The notes beneath the pieces are model-generated. The model made no database searches and was not told the origin of the DNA. It saw only the letters and a program-made list of their open reading frames with translations. A stretch of DNA of 64,000 nucleotides from Usnea hakonensis (lineage: Eukaryota; Ascomycota; Lecanoromycetes; Lecanorales; Parmeliaceae): positions 205,310 to 269,309 of the forward strand of contig BLJB01000019.1 in NCBI GenBank assembly GCA_013423325.1. The letters are read 5' to 3'. Shown here one piece after another: positions 33,312 to 44,700 of this stretch (positions are counted from its first letter, which is position 1; every line of letters begins with the position of its first letter). The translations under genes were made by a program, and so were the position numbers.

Positions 33312-35790
33312 AGTGTCTGCAAAAACAGTCCCAGAAAAATAATTTTTCTTGCGCGGTACGCATGTATAATTATAAGGGGTAAGGGACCGAACGAAGTTGT
33401 GTTGAGGGACGGTTGGTTGGATTGGTGGGAAGGCATCGGGGCGGTGGGTTCGAGGGCGATGAGGAAGAACAGCTGTACTCTGGAGCGTTCGTATCAGCGC
33501 TTCCGATGCCTTCGAACACCGTGTGGTAAATGTAGGTAAGGTAAGGTAATATATCTCATCTTACCTTGGGAGGAAAAGGTGGTGGTTGGATTGTAGCGTA
33601 GCGTAGCGTATGGATCTGTGATGTATTGCTGTCTCTACTCTGCTTGGGATCTTGGCACTCTGTCTTAACGTGTTTGCATTTATTCATGTATGTACGTACG
33701 TACGTCGTGCGTGATATGATTGTATTTTTGACTGGTGGGGTGGGTGGGGGGAAGGGGAGGGGGGGTGGGATTCTTGGGTCTTGTGTCGTATTTCTTTGGG
33801 GGTTTTGGATTGATTGTTTGATCGTTTGTTTGTAGGGGTATAGGTATAGGATGGGATGTGGATAGGTGTGGTGTGGTTGAGGATGGTGTGGTATAGTAGC
33901 GTATCGTAGTAGACCCTCTATACGCTCTCAATCCCTATACGTTTGTACGCGTGTGCCTGCGTTGTCACTGCAACTCCCAGCCCATCTCCACCCCGAAGTA
34001 TTATCCATATTTTCAATAAAAGCGAGTATCTTCCAGCCTATGGGCTGCACTCCACATCCGGTTCTATTGTGGAATAGGGAGCTAGACGTGTCTGCGATTC
34101 CTTTTTCTCTTTGGCGGCTGGCGAGGTTTGGGGGAGGAGGAAAGGGCGTAGTGGGCGATGAGGGTTGGGGGGAGGTGTGGACGAAAGGAAGCTTGGAGGG
34201 GGAGGGTGATGGTGTCGTGTTTGTTAGGTGAAAGGATTTATTGTGTTGGCGTGTGGCGTGATGAGGTGAGGTGCTCGATGAGGGGAATTAGGTTGTTAGC
34301 ATACGAGCTTTGGAAGGTTAGAGTGGATGTAAGCTACATTTACGGCTGAGGTGCATGGGCAGGAAGTAGCTGAACCACAAGTAAATTTGGATAAGAAGAA
34401 GTTGATGAGTTCAAGATTTTGCATTCAGAGGCTATCCTATTCCAATCAACTATACTAAAACAAATGTCCCAATCGCCTCTCTTCACCACCCAACAACAGA
34501 ATCCAAAAACCCCATCATCAAGAATATGTGAAATAGGAAGCCCGTCAGTCTTCCCACAACACCCGCCAAGCCCAGCCGACCGAAGCCAGACGCCGAAACC
34601 TGGCCGAGATCATCGCCAACTCTCATCCGCACCGAAGCGCGGTTCCCTCCGAAGAAGGAAGCGAGAGTGTGAAAGCGGCTCACTCTTGAGCGAAGGGGAT
34701 ATAAGTCATCAGCCGGGTTGGAGATTCTGTGGCTACTTTGAGTAACTCAGAAGAGGCTGTTTGGCAAGGAAGATTTCGTCAGCAAATGTGGAACACACTT
34801 CAATTTCGAAGGAGAAGGAAGGGTGAGGAAAGTGCAGCCGTAAAAAGCTGCGCAGGGGAATTGCGACTTACACGTTTACTATAGAATTGATTCTATGAAG
34901 TAAACTGCAGTTTCGTCAGTATCTCCTGTGCTAGTGGGGGTGGGGGAATAGATGCGTACGTCGACATGAAGATCAGAAAATTTGGGAGCACGGAAAGAAT
35001 TTGTAGCTGAGTGGTCGCGCTAGCCGCTAGCGCAGCACGTATGCTACCCGGCTCTCGCTTAAGACCTTCGAACTTCCGAGGCTCAGTGTGTCCAAGGGTC
35101 TGTCTCAAGTACGAAGCATATTGTACTCATACTTCCCTTCGTCAAAATACCAGAATCTCCTCAAGCCTTCAATCCTCGCGACCTTCGATCCTGCCATCCT
35201 ATCCAACCCCCCATATCAGCAATGAATATTCCCCGACCAGCAAACCTTTCCATCCCGACTAACTGATCCCAACTCGACCCAATCGAGTCACCTACCAAAC
35301 CAACAACACTTACTTCAACTCATAAGAGACAATTTAACGTGGATACGACGCTGCATTAGAGAGTGAAAGCAGTGGGTTGGGAGCGGACCTCAAGGACTGG
35401 TGAGATACCGCGTGTGGAGGGATGATGGGGAGGACAAAGTTTGTCGTTGGAGAAAGGAGGTAGGTGGGGACGCTCTGGATCTTACTATCACGGTCATTAG
35501 GGCTTTTCGAAGATGGCTACAGCCTGGGTCTGTGTCTGAGTCTAAGCTCAAGGACCATGAGGGGAGGGAAGAGCTGTGTGGACTGGGTTCAAAGATGGTG
35601 TGCTGGTCTATGAAAGGAGTGATTCGGAGGACAAGAGAACAAGTAGTAGGGATGAAATGTTACCTGGTGAATCAGGAGCCCCTATCATGCATAGTGTGTA
35701 ACATGACTCGGGATCATGCCATGCACCACTTCCAGAAAACATCACCAGCGCGCAAAACAAGTCAACAGACGCAACACCCACCATCACAGC

Positions 35791-36798
35791 TCACAAACCC
35801 CCCAACCACCCCCCCAAAACCATCCCCAAAACCACCCCCACCAGCACCCCCACCCCCAACCCCTCCCTCTGCCCCGCAACCCTCCGAACCCACGCCTTCC
35901 CCAAAACAACCCACACCCTCTCCCCCCCATCCCTCAACGCGCTCCTCAACCCCGGACACCCATCCAAACTGGCCGCATTATTCTTCTGCTGATAATCGAG
36001 CAGCGTATTAGTTTCGATCTTGCGGTGCGCCCAATGGCCCATGGTGTCGCGGTCCAGCAGCGCGGGTTTGCTAGGCGCCTCGTGATCGGTGTCCCCTTTG
36101 GGAGAGGGGATGGTGGTGAGGAGGGGTACGCCGAAGCCGCAGGACGTTTGGACCTGGTGGGTTGAGAAGGTGGTCAGTCAACTGGGCATGCGTACAGATA
36201 TCCACCTCAAGACAGCAGCCATAGAAAAAGAACAAAGCTACACCAAACAATAACGCACCTTCCAAACCCTCAACAAAACCACCGCCCTCGCCCCCTCCAC
36301 CCTCCCCCTCCCCATCCTCCCCACCCACCCCTCAAACCCCCCCTCATCCCACTCCACCACCCTTCCCCAACAAAAAAACCTCAAGATCCTCGGAGCCCGC
36401 TCGAAAGAGCAAAACATGACCGTCACGCGGCCGTTCTCGTAGACGTGGGCAATGGTCTCGCTGCCGGAGCCGGTGGCGTCGACGTAGGCGGCCTGGGTGG
36501 GGGAGAGGATGGCGAAGGAGGAGGAGGGGAGGCCTTTGGGGGAGATGTTGACGTGCGAGCCTGTGAGGGGGGCGGAGGCGGTGAAGAAGATGGGTTGGGA
36601 GAGGGCCTGGGGGGGAGGGGGGGGGGTTAGATGTGGGTTTTTGGTTGGGGGGGGGGGGGGGGGGGGGGTGCGCTATTGCTTTTTTTTTGGAGACAATGTG
36701 AACGCAAGGAAACAAAGAAAAACAAGAAAAGGAAAGGCAAAAGAGCAACCCACCCAATCCCTCAACTCATCCGTAATCGAGTCCCAAAACTGCACCAT
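35791..36798 (-). CDS. Split-barrel flavin/PNPOx-like protein with hydrophobic C-terminus
   Basis: Exons 36754-36798 (15 codons, MVQFWDSITDELRDW), 36259-36606 and 35791-36153 give 251 residues. Family signature of the pyridoxamine-5'-phosphate-oxidase-like FMN-binding barrel: ALSQPIFFTASAPLTGSHVNISPKG in the first strands (read without gaps), then AAYVDATGSGSETIAHVYENGR, VMFCSFERAPRILRFF and, after intron 2, QTSCGFGVPLL. Typical members bind FMN or F420-like cofactors; substrate unknown. Exon 3 ends in a Gly/Val/Leu-rich hydrophobic stretch (about the last 25 residues), looking like a membrane anchor, which is unusual for the family. The middle and last exons are very G-rich in codon use, and intron 1 contains a run of 22 G (36647-36668, plus strand). 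Frames read in antisense through 35400-36165 are artefacts. Confidence 0.8.
36647..36668 (+). repeat. G22 homopolymer in intron 1 of the PNPOx-like gene
   Basis: 22 consecutive G on the plus strand, that is a C-tract upstream of the acceptor in the transcript, where it may act as an extreme pyrimidine tract. Length is likely to be unstable or mis-assembled. Confidence 0.9.
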
Positions 36799-37396
36799 CT
36801 TACTCACTCCCTCCCCCCAAAACACGCAAACCCCAAATCTTAAATATCTGCAAAAAAAAACCGTCCGATAATAAATACTTTGTTCAAGGAGTCAATAATA
36901 TGAAAAGAGAGAAGACGGACGGAATCGACAGTACGTAGTGTAAATCGAGTAAGGTAAGGTAGCTAGATTGATGAGTCACACCTACCTCCCTACCTTCTCA
37001 ATACTGTTAATGTGTAGGTTTCTCAAAAAAAAAAAGAAGGGGGTAGCGTGTGGTCTTTGCTTTTATATCAGGTCGGCAGAGCATTGATTACACACCAATA
37101 ACAATGACTAGGTAGAACAAGCTGATTGAGGTGGTGTTTTTTTCCTTTCTTGGGCCGATGAGACTAGGCGGCCAACGCTACGAAAAGTACCTAATTTATG
37201 AGTGAGGTAAGGTACGTTTTGACAGCTAAAGGGACAAACAATTCTCCAAAATCGTTTAAATCCATTGTATTCCTATGTACATCCATTGCTAGCCCGATCG
37301 ATAGAAGAGAGAAGGAAGGATGAACGAATGCGTTTCTCTAATAAGTTGGTATCAACGAAAAAAAGTATAGTCATGAAAAAACCGAAAGTCATGAGA
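36799..37396. other. Promoter of the PNPOx-like gene and 3' flank of the regulator
   Basis: 598 bp without a gene. Contains GGTAAGGTA words (36951-36962 and 37205-37213) and an A/T-rich patch. No clear regulatory site otherwise. Confidence 0.45.
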
Positions 37397-40012
37397 TTAG
37401 ACCACTATATATTCCCCATCGACGCGCTCCATTGCTTTTCGCCATTTGAAACCATGCCCGCCCACCGTCGAGAATTCATTAGATGCTATGGGTAAACCAC
37501 TCACGTTCAACCTCGGGGCCTCATCACTCGTTTCGTCGTCACGCCATATCTTTTCCAGGAGTTCAAGTCCGGAAATATTATTAAAGAAGCCCGAATCTTT
37601 CTGAATGTCTAGACACCGCTCGCGGATGAGATAACGACCTTGCTCGCTGACGCATTCGGTGCCAGTAATGAAGAGAGGCCAGAGAAGGAAGACATCAGAT
37701 TGCACATTTGAGATGTGGAACAGCGCCTGCGTCACCAGATTCTGGAAATTGGGATGCGCAGACGGCAGGAGTGGACATGCCAGTCTCTCGGTGTACAGAA
37801 GGGCCGAGTAACGGAACGACTCAGATATGTGGTAAATGTCTCGTCGATCACCTTCGGGTGGTGGCGTCATGGTGCCGTCGAGTTGCCAATTCACGAGCTT
37901 TCCATGGATTTCTTTCCATTCCTTCCAGAATTGCAGTCTGGTATCGTCCTCTGCTGGCTCCTCTTCTACCATCGCTGACCAGCCGTTTCCATCGAGGCGA
38001 TCATAGTTCATGCTGTAATAGTCCTGGTTGTTAGTGGTTGGGCTCGGAAGCTGCTGCACCTTTGCGGTTGGTGAGCTCTTGGTTGAACAGTCATCGACAG
38101 GCTTATTTTGACTGAGAAGATTAAGTCGGCCAAGCTTGGCGATGACCTTAAACAGCCTGCCATCACAGCCAGCAAGGTTCTCTAGAGCCCACTCATCGCC
38201 GGTCGGCATGCTCATGTCTAGGTCATCACTATCGAGTTGGCTTTCTCGATCATTGACGGAAGCGGTCATGGCGTCAAACCAGGTAAACATGATGGTGAGC
38301 CAGTTCGTCGCTTTGGAGTTGTTGCCTTTAGTGCCACCGCGGAGGGCAAGTATCTTCTTCACCCCTGCGAATTGCGTCTTGAATTTGGCGACGCCAGTGT
38401 CGCAAATATGGTAGAGACATAATATGAGGAGGGTGGCTAGAATGGAGTCATCCTTGCGACGCAGAGGATCGGCGAGCTGCTCATTCAAAGCCTTAATCGA
38501 AGCGCCTTTGTGGTAGAGCTCCTCATGTGATGGTTCGCTGGCAGAAGTCTCCGGTAGACGATCCATGCCACCGTCCATTAAGCTATGAGCGATCGAGGAT
38601 TTTCGGACCGAACGATCGTGAGATGATGGCGACGTACTTTGGCTACTTCTGTTGGTCGACAAAAGCTTGTGTCCTCTCCTCATGCGGAGATTGCTGGCAG
38701 AAAGAGCCGCAATCGCATGTTGTAGGGTCTCGCTCTCAACAGCAAGACTCAGGATGTGGGAGCGGTAAGGGTTGGTCGGCCCATCAAAGGCAACAATCAC
38801 TGGTGAGATGACCTTGTCGTAGTAATCGATGAGGTACTGGAGCTTCGGCGTGTTTCCAATGGCAAGCGAAGGGAGCAACCTGGGGACAATCGAGGTGGCA
38901 TGATCTCCAACGTCGTCGGCGACCAAAGCTGAAGTGTGGCTTGCGTAAACGGGGTACTTGCTGCCCACTGTGAGCGAAGTGGAGTCCGAGGCCCCAGTGA
39001 CACTAATGTCATGTGGTGGGAAGATCGGCTGAGTTGGTAGCATGCTATCAGTCGGATTGGCGGTCGACATTAAGTCTGCATAAAAAGGGTCCTGCTGCCG
39101 GTAATCCTGGTTGCTGTGGTTGGTGCCAAGACCTGAGTTCATGCTGTCACGCGGCCACCCGAGGGTCTCATGACTCGGGAAAAAATTGTTTTCGCAGGGA
39201 TTTTGGATCGTTGACTGAGAGGGAAAGTCTTTGTAGGTCGGCGATACGATGCCATAGCCGGTGAAGCTTGGCACCATGGGGGAGATCTGTGAAGATAGTC
39301 CAAAGTCATGATGACCGTACCCACCAACAACGCTCGCGGTCATCGGCATGACTCCATAGTCCCTTGTGGGGTGTCCTGTAGGCACGGAGAGTGGCTGCAG
39401 GGTGTGTCTCCTGGGTCTTTTGCGAGCCTGCTGTGTATCGCGGCCATGGAAGAGGGAGGACGGGGCGCGCCAATCAAAACTTGGTGGAGGCAACATAGGC
39501 GAGGGTGAGGTGGTGGATGCCGACGAATTCGGGTCCATGTTGACAAAGTTGTACGTGGTAGACGTACCATTGCTACCGATCGTGGTAGCACTCGTCGGAC
39601 TGCGTAAACGAGTACCGTCCAGTGAATCGGATGCTCTGCGTGTAGGACCGAGCTTCGCCAGCTTCTTCGAACCATTGCTCTTCTTGTCATCTTCGTCGTC
39701 CATGCTCTGCGCAGCTCTTTTCGACTTCGGGACTGGCAGTGAGAGACCTCGCAACTTGCCTCTGCTGGCGACTCCGACGCCCCATGTCAACTGTGTTTTG
39801 TAGCCCGAGCAGTCTTTGCCCTGGTCAAGGCACGGTGTACAGTATGGCCTGCGTCTGTCACATTTAGTTTGGCGGTCTTGGCAGGCGAAACAATCGTCTG
39901 CTGCTCCTGTAGTGGGGGCTCTTCTGCGGCGCTTGCGGGGAGATCCCTCTGGTTGGTCCGCTTGTTGGGGCTCGATTTTAACGGCCTCGGCCTCTGTCTT
40001 GGTAGCTGACAT
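37397..40012 (-). CDS. Zn(II)2Cys6 transcription factor, single exon, Fungal_trans_2-like
   Basis: 871 residues from the ATG at 40012 (MSATKTEAEAVKIEPQ); upstream in-frame codons run only to a GTG at 40138, so the ATG is preferred. A basic stretch (PRKRRRRAP) precedes the zinc cluster C41, C44, C51, C58, C61, C68 (CFACQDRQTKCD...YCTPC). The cluster is followed by the segment YKTQLTWGVGVASRGKLRG, which I recall from a conserved subgroup of fungal regulators. A long Ser/Thr/Gln-rich linker (about 100-360) leads to a regulatory half with LLPSLAIGNTPKLQYLIDYY, LATLLILCLYHICDTG and FAGVKKILALRGG, resembling the PF11951 (Fungal_trans_2) pattern. Nuclear regulator; targets unknown. No introns are apparent, unlike the other two factors in the window. 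The upstream 1 kb is AT/GC-mixed with a G14 run near 40574. Confidence 0.88.
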   Translation of the reverse strand: MSATKTEAEAVKIEPQQADQPEGSPRKRRRRAPTTGAADDCFACQDRQTKCDRRRPYCTPCLDQGKDCSGYKTQLTWGVGVASRGKLRGLSLPVPKSKRAAQSMDDEDDKKSNGSKKLAKLGPTRRASDSLDGTRLRSPTSATTIGSNGTSTTYNFVNMDPNSSASTTSPSPMLPPPSFDWRAPSSLFHGRDTQQARKRPRRHTLQPLSVPTGHPTRDYGVMPMTASVVGGYGHHDFGLSSQISPMVPSFTGYGIVSPTYKDFPSQSTIQNPCENNFFPSHETLGWPRDSMNSGLGTNHSNQDYRQQDPFYADLMSTANPTDSMLPTQPIFPPHDISVTGASDSTSLTVGSKYPVYASHTSALVADDVGDHATSIVPRLLPSLAIGNTPKLQYLIDYYDKVISPVIVAFDGPTNPYRSHILSLAVESETLQHAIAALSASNLRMRRGHKLLSTNRSSQSTSPSSHDRSVRKSSIAHSLMDGGMDRLPETSASEPSHEELYHKGASIKALNEQLADPLRRKDDSILATLLILCLYHICDTGVAKFKTQFAGVKKILALRGGTKGNNSKATNWLTIMFTWFDAMTASVNDRESQLDSDDLDMSMPTGDEWALENLAGCDGRLFKVIAKLGRLNLLSQNKPVDDCSTKSSPTAKVQQLPSPTTNNQDYYSMNYDRLDGNGWSAMVEEEPAEDDTRLQFWKEWKEIHGKLVNWQLDGTMTPPPEGDRRDIYHISESFRYSALLYTERLACPLLPSAHPNFQNLVTQALFHISNVQSDVFLLWPLFITGTECVSEQGRYLIRERCLDIQKDSGFFNNISGLELLEKIWRDDETSDEAPRLNVSGLPIASNEFSTVGGHGFKWRKAMERVDGEYIVV

Positions 40013-42480
40013 GATCGAGTATGCTCTTGTTGTTCTTGACTTTTGATCGATGAGGGGTATTGTAGCTTGTCTTGAAGGCACAGAGGTAGTGATGGTATAT
40101 GTGCACCAAGGCGACGGTCTCGTGTGATGAAGAATCACAGCGGATCAATGAGTTGCGTTTATACAGGGAGCCATTGGAACATAAACAATATGGTAAGTTG
40201 CCAGGAGAGCTCGTGACGGTTGAAGTAACATATGATCGAGTATCGAGGTACTATGAGCTCTTTATTATAATGACGAGAGGGGCTGGATGGTTGAGGTGTA
40301 GTGGGATCCTTTCAGATGCAGGGCCGTTGGTAACGACCGGGATGTTCGAGAGGTAGCGAATCGATTTCGAGCAGCGGCCGCTCCAGGACCGTGTGCCTTT
40401 TTTTAATTTTATGCTCCATGGGGAGTCTTGCTTCCTCCCACCTTGGAGACGCACTAGGTCGGTAGGTTGGATGAGAGAAAGGGAAGCAAGCGCAAAAGCG
40501 CAAGGCGATAACGATTTGCTCTAGATGCTGAACGGGCGGCGAGCCGGCGAGGAGGGGAGGGCAGTCCGAGCAGGGGGGGGGGGGGGTGTTGGTTGATTTT
40601 TGTGAGGGAAGATGGTATGAATGAGTTGATTGGCTGAGGCGTGGTTAGCGCTTTGGGAGTAATGCAGATAAGAAGAACGATTACCGGCTTATGGGGGATG
40701 AGGGGGGGTTGCATGAGAAATGATGTGAGTGTGCTTGGAGAGTGAGGAAGGCAAACGAATCAGACGAGGGATCCCCTCTTTTCCCGAGTTGGACGGCGCC
40801 GACCGAGGTCTACGGCTCAGCTCTAAACTCAAGGATTGACTGATCGACATGAGACCAGGAATTGAGAAAGGGAACAACGGTATCCATGCTTTCAAGTGCG
40901 AAAAGAGCACGATGGCATATTTATCTGCTATGATGCTATTGGCTACGTTAACGATCGAGGGGAAAGAATAAACACTTCGTTTAATAAGTACTTTACTAAC
41001 TGACACTTTACAAGATGCATCTATTAGTCCTCTATAGCTACCTACCTAAGGTATGCAATAGGTATGCAATGCATAAAGGTTTGAACTAAGGTTAAAATGG
41101 TCTAGTGCAGCACGGTAGAAGGTGCATGGAACGATTTATAGAATACCTAATGATACTTGATAATAATGGTAATAAAAATAATAATAATAATTCTAATAAA
41201 CATTATTATTGTTCTTGTTCATCCGGGAAAAGGATAATAATGATAAGTGGGCGGCGGGATGTAAGCACGGTACTTTATCTTTTGGCTTCTTTTCGGGGCT
41301 GGTGGGGCTTCCTGATCCTGCGGGGACGGAAGTTTTAGACGGGGCAGGTCAAGGCTTCACTTTATTTCTCACTCATTGAGTCATTTGTCAATCATCCATC
41401 GCAACCCTCCAAGCGAAGCGAGGTGGAAATCCTATTCATGGATACATACTAAAGTATTATCAGCTTCTCGGACCCTCCAATTACGCCTTACAATCTTGCA
41501 ACTCCGCAGACACTGAACCGGGTCAAGAGTAACGCAATGTTCTTGCTGGTGTCGAATGATAAATATAGTAATAGATAATCAGGGGTGGCAACATCATTGT
41601 GGATCCCAGTAGGAACTGATAAATGATAGGTAGGTACGGAGCAGTACTTTATGTTGTACTCCGTACGGGGTCGTAGGCACGGAGGTTAGGGCGAGGCGTT
41701 TCTCTTCTCTTCGACCCCCCCGCGCACCCCCGAGACTTGCCCCCGGGGACCAACACTAAGAGGTCAGCGCCACGGGCAGCCCTTTCCTTCCTCGGCACAG
41801 ACCCCCACACTGGAATTGCATCTCATCATTATCATTGCTCCCCTTGGCTACCCTACTTTAAACCTGTAACTATTCAAACCCATCGCCGTACCTTGCAGAT
41901 CAACTTCCGATCTGAATCAGGACACCGTCCCTCGGCTTCTTCAACCCTATGAATAGCTTCAAATGTCTCAGCTCTCATCTACAATCCCCTTTTTCGACAC
42001 CAATCTGGCATAATGACCGTATCGGTAGCCCTTTCTATGGACTGATGCATGATAGTGGCTCCAATTCTGGACTGAGGATCCCGAATGGCTTCGAAGATCA
42101 AATTATAAGGCGACCTGAAGTAAAGACCTGCTGGTAAGATGCTGCCAATCTTTCGGCACTTGGGCAGCTAACAGCTTCGCTTAGCAGTGGTAGTTACCTC
42201 GAGTACTTGAGCGGTAGACTCTCCACCCGAGGACAAACGTTGGCCCGTGGATCAACTTTGCTTACAAACGGACCGCACCTTTTGGTGTTTAACCTTAGAT
42301 GATCTTTCATCCCTACCCTATCGGATGATAGCGATGGAGTTGGAAAACAATTGCCCATCGATTCACTTATCACCAGGGTAGCTCTTGATACTTATCTTGA
42401 CTTTGCCTCATGTATGCCCATCATCGTCGATCGGCAGACACTGACTTTATTCTGGCCACTTTCATAGTCAAGTCATCCTT
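40013..42480. other. Spacer upstream of the single-exon regulator
   Basis: No convincing gene. It includes a G14 run at about 40574-40587, AAT/AATA-rich microsatellite DNA at 41156-41210, and a TACTCCGTA 9-mer at 41657-41665. Short Pro/His-rich frames (for example 41737-41952) show no domain. Confidence 0.45.
41156..41210 (+). repeat. AAT-rich imperfect microsatellite
   Basis: Interrupted AAT/ATA repeat of about 55 bp upstream of the single-exon regulator gene. Confidence 0.75.
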
Positions 42481-42719
42481 GTAATGTGCATGTCGGAAAT
42501 TTTACTGCCTCTTCTAGACGCCATGAAGCCTGGTCTAACGCTATCATATCACATGCTTGCCTCAAATCTCCGACATCAGGTACATGTACCTCATTTCCCT
42601 GCAACAAATATACATTGTGGCTGAAAGCTCATATGACCTTCCGCGACGCTCTAAGATGGAGTGAGAGAATGAAATAAGGTGCTGTTCACGAGTGCTTTGG
42701 TCGGCTTGACCTTTTACTT

Positions 42720-44700
42720 TCAACTCGGACCATGCAGACCAATGGGTTTTGCGTCGTTTTCCAAGCAGAACATCAATGCTCCCTTCAGTACAACTTCACT
42801 AATAGTCCGACAGATCGACGGCTCAATATTAGTGCTGATTAGACCTGGAAACGATGCAGGTACAGCAACAATAGCCTTATTACCTTCCTTATTGAGATAA
42901 GCGCGAAGCTTCAACGCTCATTCGGCAATACCTACTCTACAATGGATTTGAAATAATTCTAGTTCATAGCTACTGGTGGGCAGTCTGATATCGAGATGAG
43001 CCTGGTTTGAGGTCAAAGCCGCAAATGGTGCTTTGGCTTGACCACCAATACCGCGGACTGTCGCCCGGCTTTACGATCTGCGACCATTAAGAAATAAGGA
43101 TGTCAAACCCAAGGAAAAAGACTTCTTTTCTGCTTGCTTGTGTATGTCCCGAGCGTTTTACGTTGCATCGCTGCTTGCTGCGTTTTGATTTTCTCACTAT
43201 GTGTGACAGCTGGGCGTTGCCAGTACCAGAACGCCACTTCCTTGCCAGTTCTTTTACTGCAATAACGTCAAGTACACAGCCAAAAGAAGCGTTTCCAATT
43301 CCTAAGCCGTTTCTAGAATACTGCACATCATTATCGACCAAGAACCGGCTGAATTGCGGTATTTCGACAGTTCACGCAGGTGTTCGTGCCGAGCGAATGC
43401 CACTTCGCTCAATCTACCCAGACAAGGATCCACGCTCTTTCGTTCACTGTCCTGTACCCTATCATGATCAACAGCTTTATAATCGTAAGTTTGGGTTACA
43501 GTGCAGACCCACATTAATACTCATGAGAGGCGCTGCGCGCCATTCTCGATGAATAAGCGGCAATTTCTTTGAAGTGTGTAAATCAGCGTTTTCCTCGTCT
43601 TATAGGCCAGCCTATATCAAAAAAACTCATCACAGTCACATCGGCCTGCAGCTTAGCTTGTTCCTGGTAATGGTGCGGAAGCGTTTCTTTGACCCTGCGC
43701 TCGGCGCCGGGAGGCGGCTACTACCACCCTACAAATGTGATGGGCGCCAAACACATCCAAACGTCTTGTTATCTGACAGGGCCAAAGTCCTTGGAGAATC
43801 CTGATTTGATCACGATCGCTCAGAAGCCTGAGTCATTGGCCTTGCAACGCCGGACGCCCGCAGCCGCGCCTTCAGCTCTACGGCACGGAAAGCATAGCTG
43901 CTTGCAGGCTTCTACAGGGGCTTTGCACCTCTCCCAACTTGGTATAGATCGGAGTGTACGATGGAGAAGGAATGCGCCATCCCGCTGTCATCCAGGAAGA
44001 GTTTGACACTTTCAACGTTTTATTGACGATCCCACCATCGTTTTAATTGACAAGGGAACGAAGGCGCTCCCATTTGATGGTCTAGATGTCTGAACCGTCC
44101 AATTGCAACGCATATCTCGTTATCGGATATCACGAGAAGCGTCACCATCGTCCTGTGAAGCACTCAATGATGGTGCTTTTCAGCCCCCAGCTAAAATCCT
44201 TTGGGTGTTGTACGATTTCTGCCTTGGTGAATGTTTTGAAGGCCTTCTCCCGAGCTATAAGTACTTTCCAATTCTCAATAGAGCACTTTAACCCTCCCCT
44301 GTCATCTGTACAATCCAATTCATCTCCTGTAAGATTTCGAATTGCAGCACCTTCAAAGCTCAACTTATTGCAAGACAATCCCTTCCGTCACGGTCGTGGT
44401 TCTAGTCATGTATAGGCAGATTCTCGCCCATCTCCTGATCATGGACGATCATGAAGTCGATGGACTCGAAGTGGAGAGGGGCTCGCCAGGGAGGATCTTT
44501 GCTAATGACAAGGTAGTCCACTGCCACCCATTTCAAGACAATTTGATCTATCATACTGAACAGCTCCTGCCGATAGGAAGTCAACACTGTGAATGGCCTC
44601 GTCACCAAAGAACTTCTTGGAAATCCTTACGAACATACCTGTTGGCCGGACGGGCCATTTGACTGTGTGAACAAGCCCAAATATGGTTGTCAAGAACAGG
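42720..44700 (-). pseudogene. Decayed coding region, several interrupted frames
   Basis: Over 2 kb the minus strand carries successive short frames with protein-like composition, broken by stops and frame changes. From 5' to 3' they are: LVHTVKWPVRPTGMFVRISK (about 44640), SMIDQIVLKWVAVDYLVISK (about 44560), NLTGDELDCTDDRGGLKCSI (about 44320), RKWRSGTGNAQLSHIVRKS (about 43230), and LNKEGNKAIVAVPASFPGLI then ISEVVLKGALMFCLENDA (42720-42900). Codon composition within these pieces looks coding and differs from the surrounding microsatellite DNA. I cannot name the family and see no splice sites that rescue one frame, so a pseudogene or fossil transposon is the simplest reading. Plus-strand frames over the same interval look less protein-like. 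Confidence 0.4.

Larger units (their letters stand above)
31795..35790. other. 4-kb low-complexity spacer
   Basis: No convincing gene. It holds the 3' flank of the WD40 gene and then a series of pyrimidine or purine tracts: CTATC/CTGTC arrays (32425-32501), GTCAGT repeats (about 32530-32550), ACAT repeats (32583-32600), GGGA/GTGA array (33271-33311), GTAGC repeats (33594-33609) and GTAC repeats near 33692-33704. Open frames here are compositional. A tRNA-like A-box word (TAGCTGAGTGG) near 35005 has no matching arms. Confidence 0.5.

Noticed and set aside
34483..34683. Small minus-strand hydrophobic protein (about 66 codons)
   Set aside because: Starts with GTG, has no ATG near the start, and no family resemblance; too weak to call.
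34995..35085. Possible tRNA (A-box-like TAGCTGAGTGG and a TTCGAAC word)
   Set aside because: Neither acceptor nor T-arm can be paired, so it does not fold as a tRNA.
35400..36165. Plus-strand frames rich in Pro/Thr/His
   Set aside because: Antisense to the last exon of the PNPOx-like gene, whose minus-strand reading gives family motifs.
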